The translations under genes were made by a program, and so were the position numbers. Under the pieces are notes generated by a model. The model was given only the letters and a program-made list of their open reading frames with translations. It did not search any database and was not told the origin of the DNA. This document shows positions 1 to 10,800 of a DNA stretch of 12,452 nucleotides, piece by piece. Each line of letters begins with the position of its first letter. The first letter of the stretch is position 1. Source of the stretch: Goniomonas avonlea (Eukaryota > Cryptophyceae > Goniomonadida > Goniomonadaceae); contig QUTJ01031522.1 of the NCBI GenBank assembly GCA_003573635.1, forward strand, positions 1-12,452, read 5' to 3'.

Positions 1-50
1 ATAACTAGTTACCAGTGCTAGCTACACGGTAACTCGCTTCGCTTCCAACT
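1..50. repeat. Possible diverged relative of the intronic foldback element
   Basis: The first 50 bases share ordered words with 3874-3929: ATAACTA, then GTGCTA, then GCT, then AAC and GCTTCGCT, then AAC. The spacing differs, so the match is suggestive only. The rest of the element would lie left of the window. Confidence 0.3.
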
Positions 51-68
51 AGACAAGCCGTTGGAAGC
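41..68. repeat. Perfect 9-bp inverted repeat (hairpin)
   Basis: GCTTCCAAC at 41-49 and GTTGGAAGC at 60-68 pair perfectly around a 10-base loop. It overlaps the repeat-like left edge of the window. No gene context supports a terminator role. Confidence 0.5.
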
Positions 69-466
69 TCCGGCGTATGTACCCGCGCTTCAGGGTTGGC
101 TTATTGCCGAGGGTTTTTCACCCTTAAAAATTGTTCAAGTTCACATGCCAGTGTGTCCCCACAGAAGAGTCTGATATTGTTGCTACCCGCCCCGCCGCCT
201 CGCACCTCGCACCTTGCACCGCCTCGCACGTTTCGCACCATGCAGCACACACTCAACACAGCACAACCAAATGGAGTTGACACAAAAGCAGACTCGCAAC
301 GCGCGCCACTGAGCGCGTTCGAAGCCTTGCTGAAGCGTCCATTCGACTCCGTCGACGCTGATAATCATGAAGTTCAATACCGCTCAGTTATCAAAACTTC
401 TCACTTTATCAACCTCCACACACAACGCCAGTTAGCAGTACGATAACTGGCCTCCTCGTCCAGGTA

Positions 467-543
467 ACTCACTTACCCAGGTAGTACCCCGTGTTATTGT
501 TTTCAATAAATTCTATTTACGCCGACTCACTTACCCAGGTGGT
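467..543. repeat. Direct repeat, 19 bp, two copies 58 bp apart
   Basis: ACTCACTTACCCAGGTAGT at 467-485 and ACTCACTTACCCAGGTGGT at 525-543 differ at one base. Both resemble the GGTAACTCGCTTCGC word near position 29, so the left 550 bases may be built from one repeat family. Confidence 0.6.
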
Positions 544-1155
544 GTTGTACTCTTGCTGATGAGCGCCTCGAACGTCGCGGTTCGCCGTTTTGGGACGCGT
601 GTGATCGAGGTCGGAAATCCTCGTCAGGGGTTGGCGGGGGTGGAACTTTCTTGTGTGAGCTTTCAACTTTATTGCTCTGACTTTGTGGCCACGCGCCATG
701 TTTGCTGGCACTTGGATTCTGCCCGCGTGGCCATTCTCACCACACACAGATTTCATAGCAGTCGTACGACGATCCCTGCATCACAGCCCTTGATTGTTGT
801 TTGCTAACATTACATCGCGGTTCAGGAGATACTTTCCCTCGGTTAAAGGGTCAATGATTGAAATAAACAAAAGGATTCAGCGAATATGCCAGCGGTATTG
901 CTTGTCACATGAAATGAAAGGACAGAAAATACATCAGGGTGTTTATGATAAAAAAATACAACGTGTGGATATCATACAATACAATAATAAAAGAGGGCGA
1001 GTGCCGCGCGACAGACACAGACGATCCTGGGCCACCTATTGCGCTGAGGGCATTGCATGATCACACACATATCACCAGAGTCAGAATCCAATTGACTCTG
1101 TGTGTCGCGCAGGATGACTTGGCAGGATGGGTCCAGGGATTATGCCTATGAGGAG

Positions 1156-1176
1156 CCTTCAGCCTTCAGCCTTCAG
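1156..1176. repeat. Short tandem repeat, three copies of CCTTCAG
   Basis: Three perfect 7-base units in a row, followed by a partial CC. It lies in the non-genic left part. Confidence 0.7.
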
Positions 1177-1507
1177 CCACACCTGCAAACAAGTTGCCTG
1201 CTGGGCCGCCAGGACTTCTTCCCACTTGGAAGAGTTGTGGAGGACGCTCGTGAACAAAACTGGTGGCAAAGTGCAGAAATTAGTGGCTATCCCAGGAATA
1301 CTGCGTGCGGGACAATACAAGAGTTGTGAGTCGTGTGCACTGGCGTGGATGCGGTTACTGTCCTGGTCGTCCCTGGTCCCATAACCACCGACAATCAGGC
1401 CCTGACTGTTAGTCATTGTTGAGTTTCTGCATGCGCCAAGCCCGCTCTGCGCCCGTCTCAGGTCCTGGACACACTCCCTTTAGCCGCGCCGTCTCCAGGC
1501 GAGGCAA

Positions 1508-1807
1508 TTACAGCCGCGTTTCCTCCTCCTCGAACTCATAGTCATCGTCTTGGGTCGAACTTCTTCCAAAAAGCCGCAGTGCCCCTTCCCGCGACCCACC
1601 AAACGCCCCAGTCTGGGCGCGGCTCGAGTTCCTAGACGCCTTCCTCTCGTCTTCCACAATCCCGCCCAGGAACTCCGGCTTATGCGTCTCGATGCCATCT
1701 CCGTTGTCATCGTCATCCCAGAAGGACGGGACTTGTTCGACGGACAGCGAGACACCAGACGCGCTTACAGCGCGAGAGCGCGGGGGAGGTGGCACGGGTT
1801 CTTTGTC
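1508..1807 (-). CDS. Terminal exon: distal cytoplasmic tail and stop codon
   Basis: 99 codons plus TAA (1508-1510). It starts DKEPVPPPPRSR and joins in phase 0 to the preceding FDEFE. The composition matches the previous exon: a proline motif, an acidic run around FWDDDDNGDG, Ser/Arg-rich middle (SRNSSRAQTGAF), and an acidic end (DDDYEFEEEETRL). This shared acidic/proline style links the exon to the same tail. The acceptor is GATCAG|GACAAA, with CATAAC upstream as branch-point candidate and a pyrimidine stretch CTTTTCTCTGTG; an in-frame TAA just upstream excludes a longer exon. No known domain is recognised. A GTAATT one base before the stop codon's T could in principle be another donor, so a further exon cannot be fully excluded. 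Confidence 0.7.
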   Translation of the reverse strand, partial: DKEPVPPPPRSRAVSASGVSLSVEQVPSFWDDDDNGDGIETHKPEFLGGIVEDERKASRNSSRAQTGAFGGSREGALRLFGRSSTQDDDYEFEEEETRL

Positions 1808-4800
1808 CTGATCGCCATGTTATGTTTCATCACAGAGAAAAGCTGACTCGTTGAGTATGACATCGCCTTGTTAAGTCATTAACAAAGTTTTCAAAAGTAT
1901 GTGAGGAACTTGAGGCACAACTCAAGATGCTTCGACTTCGCAAAGTTGGTCAATTGTTCGACCATTTGCAATGCGGCCTGTCCGCTTTCGGACCTTATTC
2001 TCAGTTGTTGTAGCCAGCCTGATGTGGGACCAATATCTGCTGTGCGAAAATGTCCCACAAGACAGCACATCAATCAAGACATGCGTCGAGGGAGTGTTCC
2101 ACTCGAGGAACAACAATTGATTGAACTCGAGACAGAAGAAAAACACCAAAGCCGCACCTCGAACTCGTCAAAAGCGCCAACACTGAAAACGGGGGGTGGA
2201 GGCATCTCCGGTTCGTAATCCTCGTCCTCTTCCCAGTCCTCGACATCGATCATCATCGGCATTGGGGGTGTCGGAGGGATCATCGTCGCAGGGTGAGACG
2301 GCGTGAACCGAGCCCAATGCGAGGCGTCCACGGATGCTGGTTTGTGCCTGTGCTTCTTGTGATGCTTCTTGTCCTTTTTCTTCTTCTTCATGTTGTCGTC
2401 GTTGTCGTCCTCCTCAGGCACGTTGGCCGCGGCCATCATCTGAAGTCTGCGCTTGCGCCGAAGGCAGAAGTAGACGAGAAGAAGCAGGAGAAAGATGAGG
2501 GTCGCGATTCCCAAAGCAGCGATGGACGCTGCTGTGCGTGTTAGACAAGGATGACCCGGTTTTGTTCGTGCAGAAAATCGGCAACTTTAGTAGTCACTTG
2601 CGCCAAATCACTACTTTGTCCCCCGATGCACAAATGTCATAGAGAGGTTCTTCACACTTGATCCATATTACCCCCCCCCCCCCGTTAGGCGGCCACCACC
2701 TTGAAAAATATTTTTCTACCACCAAACCTGGTTCAGGTTTCAGGAGTTAGTTCGATTGGAAAGGCCTACAAATGCAACACTCTGAACGACTGATGATTGC
2801 TGGGAGAAATATAAGTCTCTGACTTCGACTGGCTCGATGAGGGAGTTCAACATACAAAGAACCCGCACCAGTCATGACGTCAAAGTTGCCCACAGGATCT
2901 TCGAACATATCCACAGCTGCAAACCAAGAAAAGTGGCTGACAGACACCTCCGCAAACGGAGAGCCGTCAAAGTACACAATTCGTGAACCTGGGACGACAG
3001 ACCAGGCCGACGCAACAGGGTCGCTCACAACGAAAAACTTGAGACGTTTGTGCGCCTCACTGCAGTTTGTCGTGAGAACTTTCACCGCGTCCACGTTGCC
3101 GATCTCAGCTGGACCCCGAATCGGAATGCGAATCACCACTGGGAGGAGAAATCGAGCGCCATCAGGACTGAAGTGGAAGACATCGCTGACTACCTTGGCG
3201 CTCGCGTGGTCTTCGTACCGCTCGTAAGCGCGCCTTGCCTGCGAGATGTAGTCGAACGCCTGCCAGCTCACGTTGGTTGGGCCTGGCACCGCTTTGGGGC
3301 TGAAGATGATTGTTTCGAGCTGATCAGTATGGCCGTCGGGCGCTCTGAGAGCCTTGCCAGGCACATCGACGAGGCCCCAGGAGCTGTAGATTGGAATCAT
3401 TGGGTCGCCATCGAAGCCATCGTAACTAAACGCAAACGTCAGCGTGCTGCGGCGGCCAATGAGGCTCGCGGTCACATCCAGCGCGAACGAGCTGCCAGGT
3501 CCAGTTCGGCAACGGATACCGCTGTCGGAGTTCCACCATAGGTCTTTGCACGAAGACACGCCGATCCGACCGGCTGGGCCTTGCCACGACGATCCAAGGC
3601 CTTGTCCATGCAGGGTGATGACAGCTCCACCCTGTCGCCGTGACGCTTAGTGTCAATGTGGTTAATGTGGAGTTGTCAGAGCCAGTTAATTAAGGGCCAT
3701 GATGCGACAACGATCAGAGACGGAATAGGGGGGTCAGAATACAATTCGGCAGTTTGTGCTGCAGCGAAGCGTGTTCTGAAAACGCCTGTAAGATGGAATG
3801 AGCGGAAAAAAGACTAACGAGGAGTTGGATAAATTCCATTGAGTTGACCTCGCGCTCTAACCCAGTAAGGCTTATAACTAACCGTGCTAAGCTGCCAGAG
3901 GCGGGTTCAGGGGAACGCTTCGCTCTAACACAAACTCCCGGATTTTCACTGTACAGGTCTGGGCGAAGTACGAGTCAGGCCAGTGAGAAGTGTTAGAACT
4001 GTCCCTGTCCATTCACACGCCTCCCTGTTGATGCCCCTACCGTATGCTACCCCTCACCAGATCCTCGTTGAGTGCCCTCCTTCATGGATCATACAGATGG
4101 TCATTCAGATACTCGGACACTTATGTGTTCGTGACAAGAAGAGCCGAGCAATGGACCAAAAGAAACGCAGAAAACGGACCTGCTCAGGCCCGTTCGCAAC
4201 AGGGATCTGGCGTGCAATCAATGAGTCGGACTCGAACCGGGTCCTGAGCCAGGCAACCTGGGAGTCGATCGAGAGCGCGACCCAAGGAGCGAGCACAACG
4301 TGCGCAGCGACCTTGCACCGCAGCGCAGACCCTGACACCCACTGTGACCCTTCACACGATGTACCTCCCAGCCGCACCGCAGGCGACGGGTTATCGCTCC
4401 CCAATTCCAGACCGAAGAGAGTCAGGAGTGTTCCGCCGGTTGTTGGCCCGTTTGTTTCCTTCAATGCCTCAAAGATTGGAGACCGGACATGGACAACTTC
4501 GGGCTCGACGCTGGCTTGTTCCATGACGGAGGCAGATAGTTTCTGCAAGAAAATAAGCACCGACATCGCGGACGATAGTTAGGGTTGGGACATCGAAGTC
4601 ATAGTTATAGTTGGATTACGACATCAAAGTTGGAGTTGGCACATCGAAGTAAGAGTCGGAGCCAGATGTCAGATTGAAGGAAAAAAAGAAAAAAAACCCC
4701 ACAAAATACGGACAGGAACACTTCTATGGGCTGAGAGACTTTACTCGGTGAGTGACCTGGCTCCACGATTAAATTCAAAAGAAACAAATAGTTAGCTTGG

Positions 4801-7800
4801 GCACAGCGAGGCGTCATATCAAGAACTTGTGAGCTGGGAATAGCATGCACCTGCGGTTTGGTGGACGATGACGCGTGCTGCTTGCACACTGTGGAAGAGT
4901 CTGATGTCCACACGGTCGCCTCTGCGCAGGTTTTGCCTATTCGGGCAATTTGACTGGCGTCGGAGAGCCCAAAGTCAGACCCGAGTATCGACACGCTTGT
5001 GGCGCCAGTGAGGGGATGTGGTGGTAAAACAGACCCGTCCTGTCTGAGGTGAAAGTCCTTCACAACAATAATTCCACTGATTTTTGGGCTGTCACTTGAG
5101 AAGACCACCGTGTACGACCCAACTCGGGCACGCTTGAGTCCCTGGACACTGATCGAAGACCCGAGCCGCCGACCCGTCATGCTTGGGGCTTTGCAAAGCA
5201 TTGTTGTATCGGCCACCCAGCGGGAGGCCTCACACCCCGTGGGCAAGATCCGCAGCTTGGGTGACGCCTCAGCCATTTGGATGTCGCTTCCGTAGAGGGT
5301 GACAGACAAAGACGCGGTACAAGGGAAATTGAGGCGAAGTATCGCCGTGGGAGTTGGGCCGACGTATGTCACGGAGTTGGACAGGGTGGCCACACGGCGG
5401 CTCGTCGTGAGCACCAGGCCACCGGTTCCCTGCGCCCGCATTGCGAGTCTGCAGACTACTGTGGTGGTTGACACCCATCGGGAGGTTTCCGAACCTGTCT
5501 GGCCGACCCGGAGCGCGGTTGACGCAGCGAGGGCCATGCCGGCCCCAAAGAGAGTGACCGAGGTGCCGCCCGTCGGGACGAGGTTGGAGGTGGCCGCGGC
5601 GGCAGGGCTTGCAGCGTCGTACGTGAAGACCGCATTCAGCGTCGCTTTGCGGTTGATCACGGTGCCGAGCAAGTTGTGCCCGGCGCGTGCGGTCGCCATC
5701 GGCATCTTGCACGCCATTGAGGTATCCGACAACCACCAAAACCACTCAACAGCGGTGGAACCGAGTCTCATACCTGCCGAGAGGTCGCCACTCCCCCAGG
5801 CGTTGCCAAGCAGTGTCACTAAGAGAGAGCCGGTGGCAGGACCATTTGTGAGCCAGAACGTGGACAGACGCAATCGGTCGAAACTCATGGTGCGGAACGA
5901 GGCAGTGGTTGTCAGGCCATCAACGTCGAGGCGGAGCAAGGCATTGCCGTCAACACCAGCGGGAGGCCGTAGAGCTGCAGTCGTGTCCGACACCCACACC
6001 GACGCCTCGCAGTACGACGCACTGAGGCGCAGAGAAAAGCTCCCACCGGCCTGACCAAAGTTGTTCCCATACACGGTCACACTGGCTGCGCCGGTGGCAG
6101 GGACATTCGTGCTTGAAGCCGCAGTCGCACGATGTGGGAAATATTCAAAAGCAGTGACGGCTGTGGCTCGACGGCGGACGCAGGTGACACCGGCTCGCAG
6201 CGTATGCCGTCGCCCCCACCCCATCTTGCATTTGAGCGTCGAATCTGCGACCCAGCTACAGGCTTCCCCGCTGGTCACCATCATTCGATTTCGGATCGTT
6301 GAGTCTGCGAGGCCGATGGCGACGCCGGTGAGCGAAACACTGAGGCTGCCGGTGCTGGGGAGCAAGTCGGGAGTTGAGACTGCCGCCGCCGTCACATCGT
6401 ACGAAAGAAGCATGGTGAGGGTGGCTCCGCGGACTCGTGCCACCGTGAAGGAGCACTTGCGTGCTGGGGCGGAGGCGAGTCCAACAGTCCTCAAAGAAAG
6501 GGAGGTGCCGGAAGTCCACAGTGTGCCCTCCGCGCGCGTTCCAGTGAGGCGACCGAAGCCAGAGACATCGTGCGGCCCCAGAGCCCCACCTAACACGAGG
6601 ACCCGCGTGGAACCTGTGGGGGCCATGTTGCCCGTCATGACTGAGCTTGCTGTCGGCTGCTGGAAGGTGAGAAGCCCTGTGGTTGTGCCACGCCCTCGGC
6701 CAATTGATATCCAGAGAGAAAGCGAATGTCCTGCGCCGGCAGAATTCTTGCAACGCACTGTGGAGTCGGAAACCCAGCGAGTTGTGATGCAGGAGGTGCC
6801 GGCCAATCGCGCCACAGGGGTCAAATCAATTGTGCCAAGGTCCCACCCAGATAGTGTCACGCTGGCTGAGTCCGTGCCTGGAACATTACTGGCGGTCACT
6901 GGGTGTGGGTGGTCCGAGGTGAAGGCTGCTGTCAGCGTACCCATGACAAGTGCCATGGTGAATACCATTGGCTGTCGGGCGAGCAGGACGCTACCATATT
7001 TAAGTGACACTGACGAGGTCGACACCCAAACAGTTGCGGCAACCACGGAGCTCGACAGGCGAGAGGTGCTACTCATTTTGCGGTGGGGCACAAGAGATCC
7101 CAATACTGACACTGTGAGGGCACCTGTCACTGCAAGGTTGGAACGCACGAGGCTGCTTAAGGCAGGACGATCCTGAGTGAAAGTGAACGTGAGAGTTCCA
7201 GCCCCACTGGCGACAGACAAGCTCACGCGCCGCCGGATCACGGGTACACCCGCTGGGGTCTTGCACCGAACACTGCTCTCTGACTGCCATGAGAGGCCCT
7301 CCGTGGCAGTGAATCCTAGACGGGAACGAGCACTGTACGAGGCCTCCCCTAAATTGGTGGCGATCAAGGTGACGGTGGCCGCTCCCGTGAGGGCCGTGTT
7401 GCCCCGGACCGTGGAGCTGGGCACTGGGGCGTCAAAGGTCACCAGGTTAACTGTAGTGCCGCGCTCGCGCTTGAGTGTGACGGCCACTCGCAGCTTGCCT
7501 CTCACCCCACCCCACGACATTCCCCTGAGTGTGGAGTCCGAAGTCCAGTCGGTGACCACACATGCCGACTTTCCAAGGCGAAGTTTCGCACAGTAGTCTG
7601 ATGTGCCAAACATTCTCCCGAACAGCGTCACGCTTGCCGCGTGGGTCGAGGGAACGTTCTGTGTGCGGTGAGGAACAGCAGCGATGTAAGTGAGAGCCCG
7701 ACTTGCGGTCCCCACCGCCTTGCCCAAGGTAACCGCAACACTACGACACGTCCAGGAGCCAGAGGCAAGCTTGAGGCGCAAGCTGGAGTCAGACATCCAG

Positions 7801-10800
7801 CCCTGTGCTTCACTGGATGTTCCACCCATGCGAGGCCCGAAGGTCAGAGGCACACTGGCCATGTCGTAACCTGTGAGGGTGATGCTGGTTGTGCCAGTGG
7901 AAGGAGAGTTCACAGAGACAACACTGCTGAAGACAGGGGCGTCAGTCGTCCATGCTGCTGTGGCTGTGCCAGGCACGAGGCCAACGGAGAACACGCACGA
8001 GAGGCGAACAGCGGCAACGTTGGCAGGCTTGCTGCGAATGGTAGTGGTGGCAACCCAAGATGATGCCTCGCAGGAGGAATGTCCCAGCTTCCCTTCAAAA
8101 CTGTAGTCTGTGACACCCAAGGAGCCACCGAGCAGAGTTACTGTGGCGCTACCAGATGTGGGTCCGTTGAAAAGCACAGCGCTGCTCGGCTCTGGCCCGT
8201 TATAGGAAAGAATTTCGGTCGTGGTGCCGGTTTCAGTGTGCATGGACATGGTAACCCGCTGCTTCTGTTGGACGCCAGCCAAGATTTTGCCTTGGATGGT
8301 CGAATCCGACGTCCAGTCCGTGGACATTGCAGCAGACTTGCCGAGCCGAAGACCCGAGGTCACGCTTTCTTCACCAAAACCGACTCCAGATACGGTCACA
8401 CTGGCGCCTGATGTGGTCGGAGCATTGGTAACCTGCGCTGGAATCGACTCATCGTGCGAGAAAGCGCAGGTCTGGGTGAGCTGCTGCCGGCCTATGGTAA
8501 CCAGCAGCAACCGAAACTGTCGAGTTCCGCGACTCGATTTGCTGCTCACGGCGGACGTTGACGTCCAAACGGTTCCACCAGCCGACGACAGGCCCACTCG
8601 AAGTCGAGGAGAAGAACGGAAGGCGGAAAACGCTGAGCCAAGAACGGTGACACTGACCGCTCCCGTTGTCGCAGAGTTGCCTAGCACAATTGTACTCTGA
8701 GCGGGCGTGTTGATTGATAGCACAGAGGTAGCAGTTCCGAAGGCAAGGCCAGCGGTTACCAAGGCAGTCCTGTCGGAAGCCATGCTCCAAGGGACACGGC
8801 CAGCGACGCTGGTCATGCCGATCCAAGAGGTTGCGTGCGCGGCAGAACCAGATGTGCGAGCCTTGACTGTGTACCGTGCGTTCCCGAGACCGCCCCCCAA
8901 AATTGAGACACTCAGGCTCCCAGTCGCGGCTGCGTTGGTTTGCACCAAAGCGCTCGGCGATGGTGCGTCGTGGGTGTACATCTGGGTTGATGTGGAGAGC
9001 CTTCCAGCCCCAGCGGAGAGAAGCAGCTTGAGAGCATACTGCACACCGGATCCAGTGCGACCCTTGAGAGCGGAGTCTGACACCCACAGAGTGCACTGCA
9101 ATGCGGAAAATCCAAACCGAGCAGAGTGACTCGAAGCATGCTGAGTAAATGCAGCGCCGAAGAGGGTGACCGTGGCGGCACCCGACATAGGTCCGTTGTG
9201 CCGACGCAGACTGCTCGAAAGGTGCACCCCGTAGGAGAACGACACTGACAGCGACCCTCTGACGGTCTGGCAAGTCACAACGACCGACCGTCGTGGGGAG
9301 CGCCCAGGGCAAATTCGTGGTCTGATGCTGCTGTCAGAGACCCATGCTGTCACTTGTGAGCCGCTGTCTGCGATACGACTGCGACTGCTAGAAGGGTGCT
9401 GGAAAAACATTCCACCAACAATTGTTACACTCATGGATCCTGTGGGTGCTGCGTTGGTTCGGATAGTGGAGCTCGGGCTGGCCCTGTCAAAGGTCACCGC
9501 TTGCGTCAACGTTGAAGGGCGACGGTCGATGGAAAGAGTGCAGGCACGACAAGGTCTTACACCGAAGCCGATCTTGCACATAAGACTAGTGTCTGAGATC
9601 CAGGACGTGGACTGCCAGTCAGTATGCCTGACGCGGCCTCGGATTGTGTAGTCAACACCTTCGACTGTTGCTCCCAGAACTGTGACACTCACAGCGCCAC
9701 TTGCTGCCCCGTTCGAGCGAACAACGTTGCTGCCAGCGGGGCCATCGTACGTCAGGGAGGCGGTTTGCGTTCCTGTGCCCCTGAACACGGTGGACACAAC
9801 AGCTCTGAGGGTCATGACTCCTGTGTGAAGCTTGCACACGACTGAGGAGACAGAAATCCAGACAGTAGTTTCCGTGGTCGTCCCTGGCCAACCTACCCGG
9901 ACACGCGCGCTGGAGGCAGCTTGTCCGACGACTGAACCGACGACTGTCACGCTCACCGCTCCGGTTCCAGCACGATTGGTCGCGACAACCGCACTCGCAC
10001 CCGACCAATCGAACGTCCAAACCAACGACAAAGTGGAAAATCTCTGAAGCTGTGTTATGGCCAGCAGCCTATTCGCAGAGACCCCAGAACCCGACTTGCA
10101 TTGCAACGAGGACTGCGACGCCCAAGGGCTCCTCTTGGATGCGCTTGCCCCGACGCGTGTTGCAGCGCTAAAAGAACCAACAAACATGTTTGTTCCAATC
10201 AACGACACACTTAACGCGCCTGTGGATGGGACGTTGGCCCGCACGACAGAGCTTGGCCCTGCCACGTCGAAGGTCATTGAGACGGTGAGAGTCGAATGGC
10301 GAACGTTGGCAGTCACAGCGCTGCAGCATCCGCCCACGCCCGCAGTCAGTTTGCTCCTGATGCTGCTGTCCGATGTCCACAAAGTGGCCTGTGTGGCACT
10401 CCCTCGTGCACGGCCAGCTTGACTCCATGCAGCGCCACCCGCGTTTCTTCCCATGACCGTCACACTTGAGGCTCCGGTGACTCCCATGTTTGTTCGAACA
10501 AGACTGCTTGCCACAGCTGTGTCGAACGTGAATGCTTGAGTCAAGCTTCCAAGACCTCCGTGCACAGTCACAATTTGAGCCCTCGCCTGATACGCCCCAC
10601 GGTTAGCCTTGCACCTGACTGTGGTAACCGACTGCCACCAGGTCACCTCGCACGATGTTCCATACCCCACCCGCGCACGTGCGGAAGACGGAGACTGACC
10701 CATGTTGCCGCCAACCAGGGTGACAGTGACAGCCCCGGAGGAAGGCTCATTAGTCACAGTGACCGAACTCCCACTGACCCAGTCAATCGTCCATCCCAGG

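Larger units (their letters stand above)
1..1507. other. Downstream flank without a supported gene
   Basis: Beyond the stop at 1508 I see only short open frames with no recognisable domain, no paired long frames and no RNA gene. The part around 900-1000 is AT-rich, while 160-250 is a low-complexity C-rich/GC-rich stretch. An AATAAA word lies on the plus strand near 505, and on the minus strand near 668-673 (about 840 bases past the stop); neither can be tied to a transcript end. The 3' untranslated region of the minus-strand gene should lie in the right part of this stretch. Confidence 0.5.

Noticed and set aside
96-446. Plus-strand frame of 116 codons at the left edge
   Set aside because: It starts at TTG, is low-complexity, shows no domain, and overlaps equally long frames on the other strand.
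1102-1416. Overlapping small frames on both strands around 1100-1416
   Set aside because: Three frames of 75-85 codons compete, none with recognisable motifs, and a heptamer repeat accounts for part of the sequence. A short exon here cannot be excluded but is not supported.
2747-2868. Stop at 2747 as the normal C-terminus of the protein
   Set aside because: The 40 residues past the preferred donor look random and the membrane helix with RRKRR lies in a compatible phase downstream. It is kept only as a possible intron-retention isoform.
4201-4260. tRNA-like GGTTCGAGTCC word on the minus strand
   Set aside because: The flanking bases do not form a T-arm stem and no acceptor or anticodon arm fits. 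The word is the coding sequence of module 30 (RTRFESD).
4605-4850. The hydrophobic end of the unspliced array frame as a C-terminal membrane segment
   Set aside because: It begins right after a good donor, arises from T-rich intron sequence (FLSVFCGVFFLFFL), and splicing to 4542 restores the module instead.
6061-7176. Long plus-strand open frame of 371 codons opposite the array exon (with others at 5299-6054 and 11503-12102)
   Set aside because: They lie exactly antisense to the module array, have no domain, and repeat the module periodicity in mirror image. They are a compositional by-product of the coding strand.
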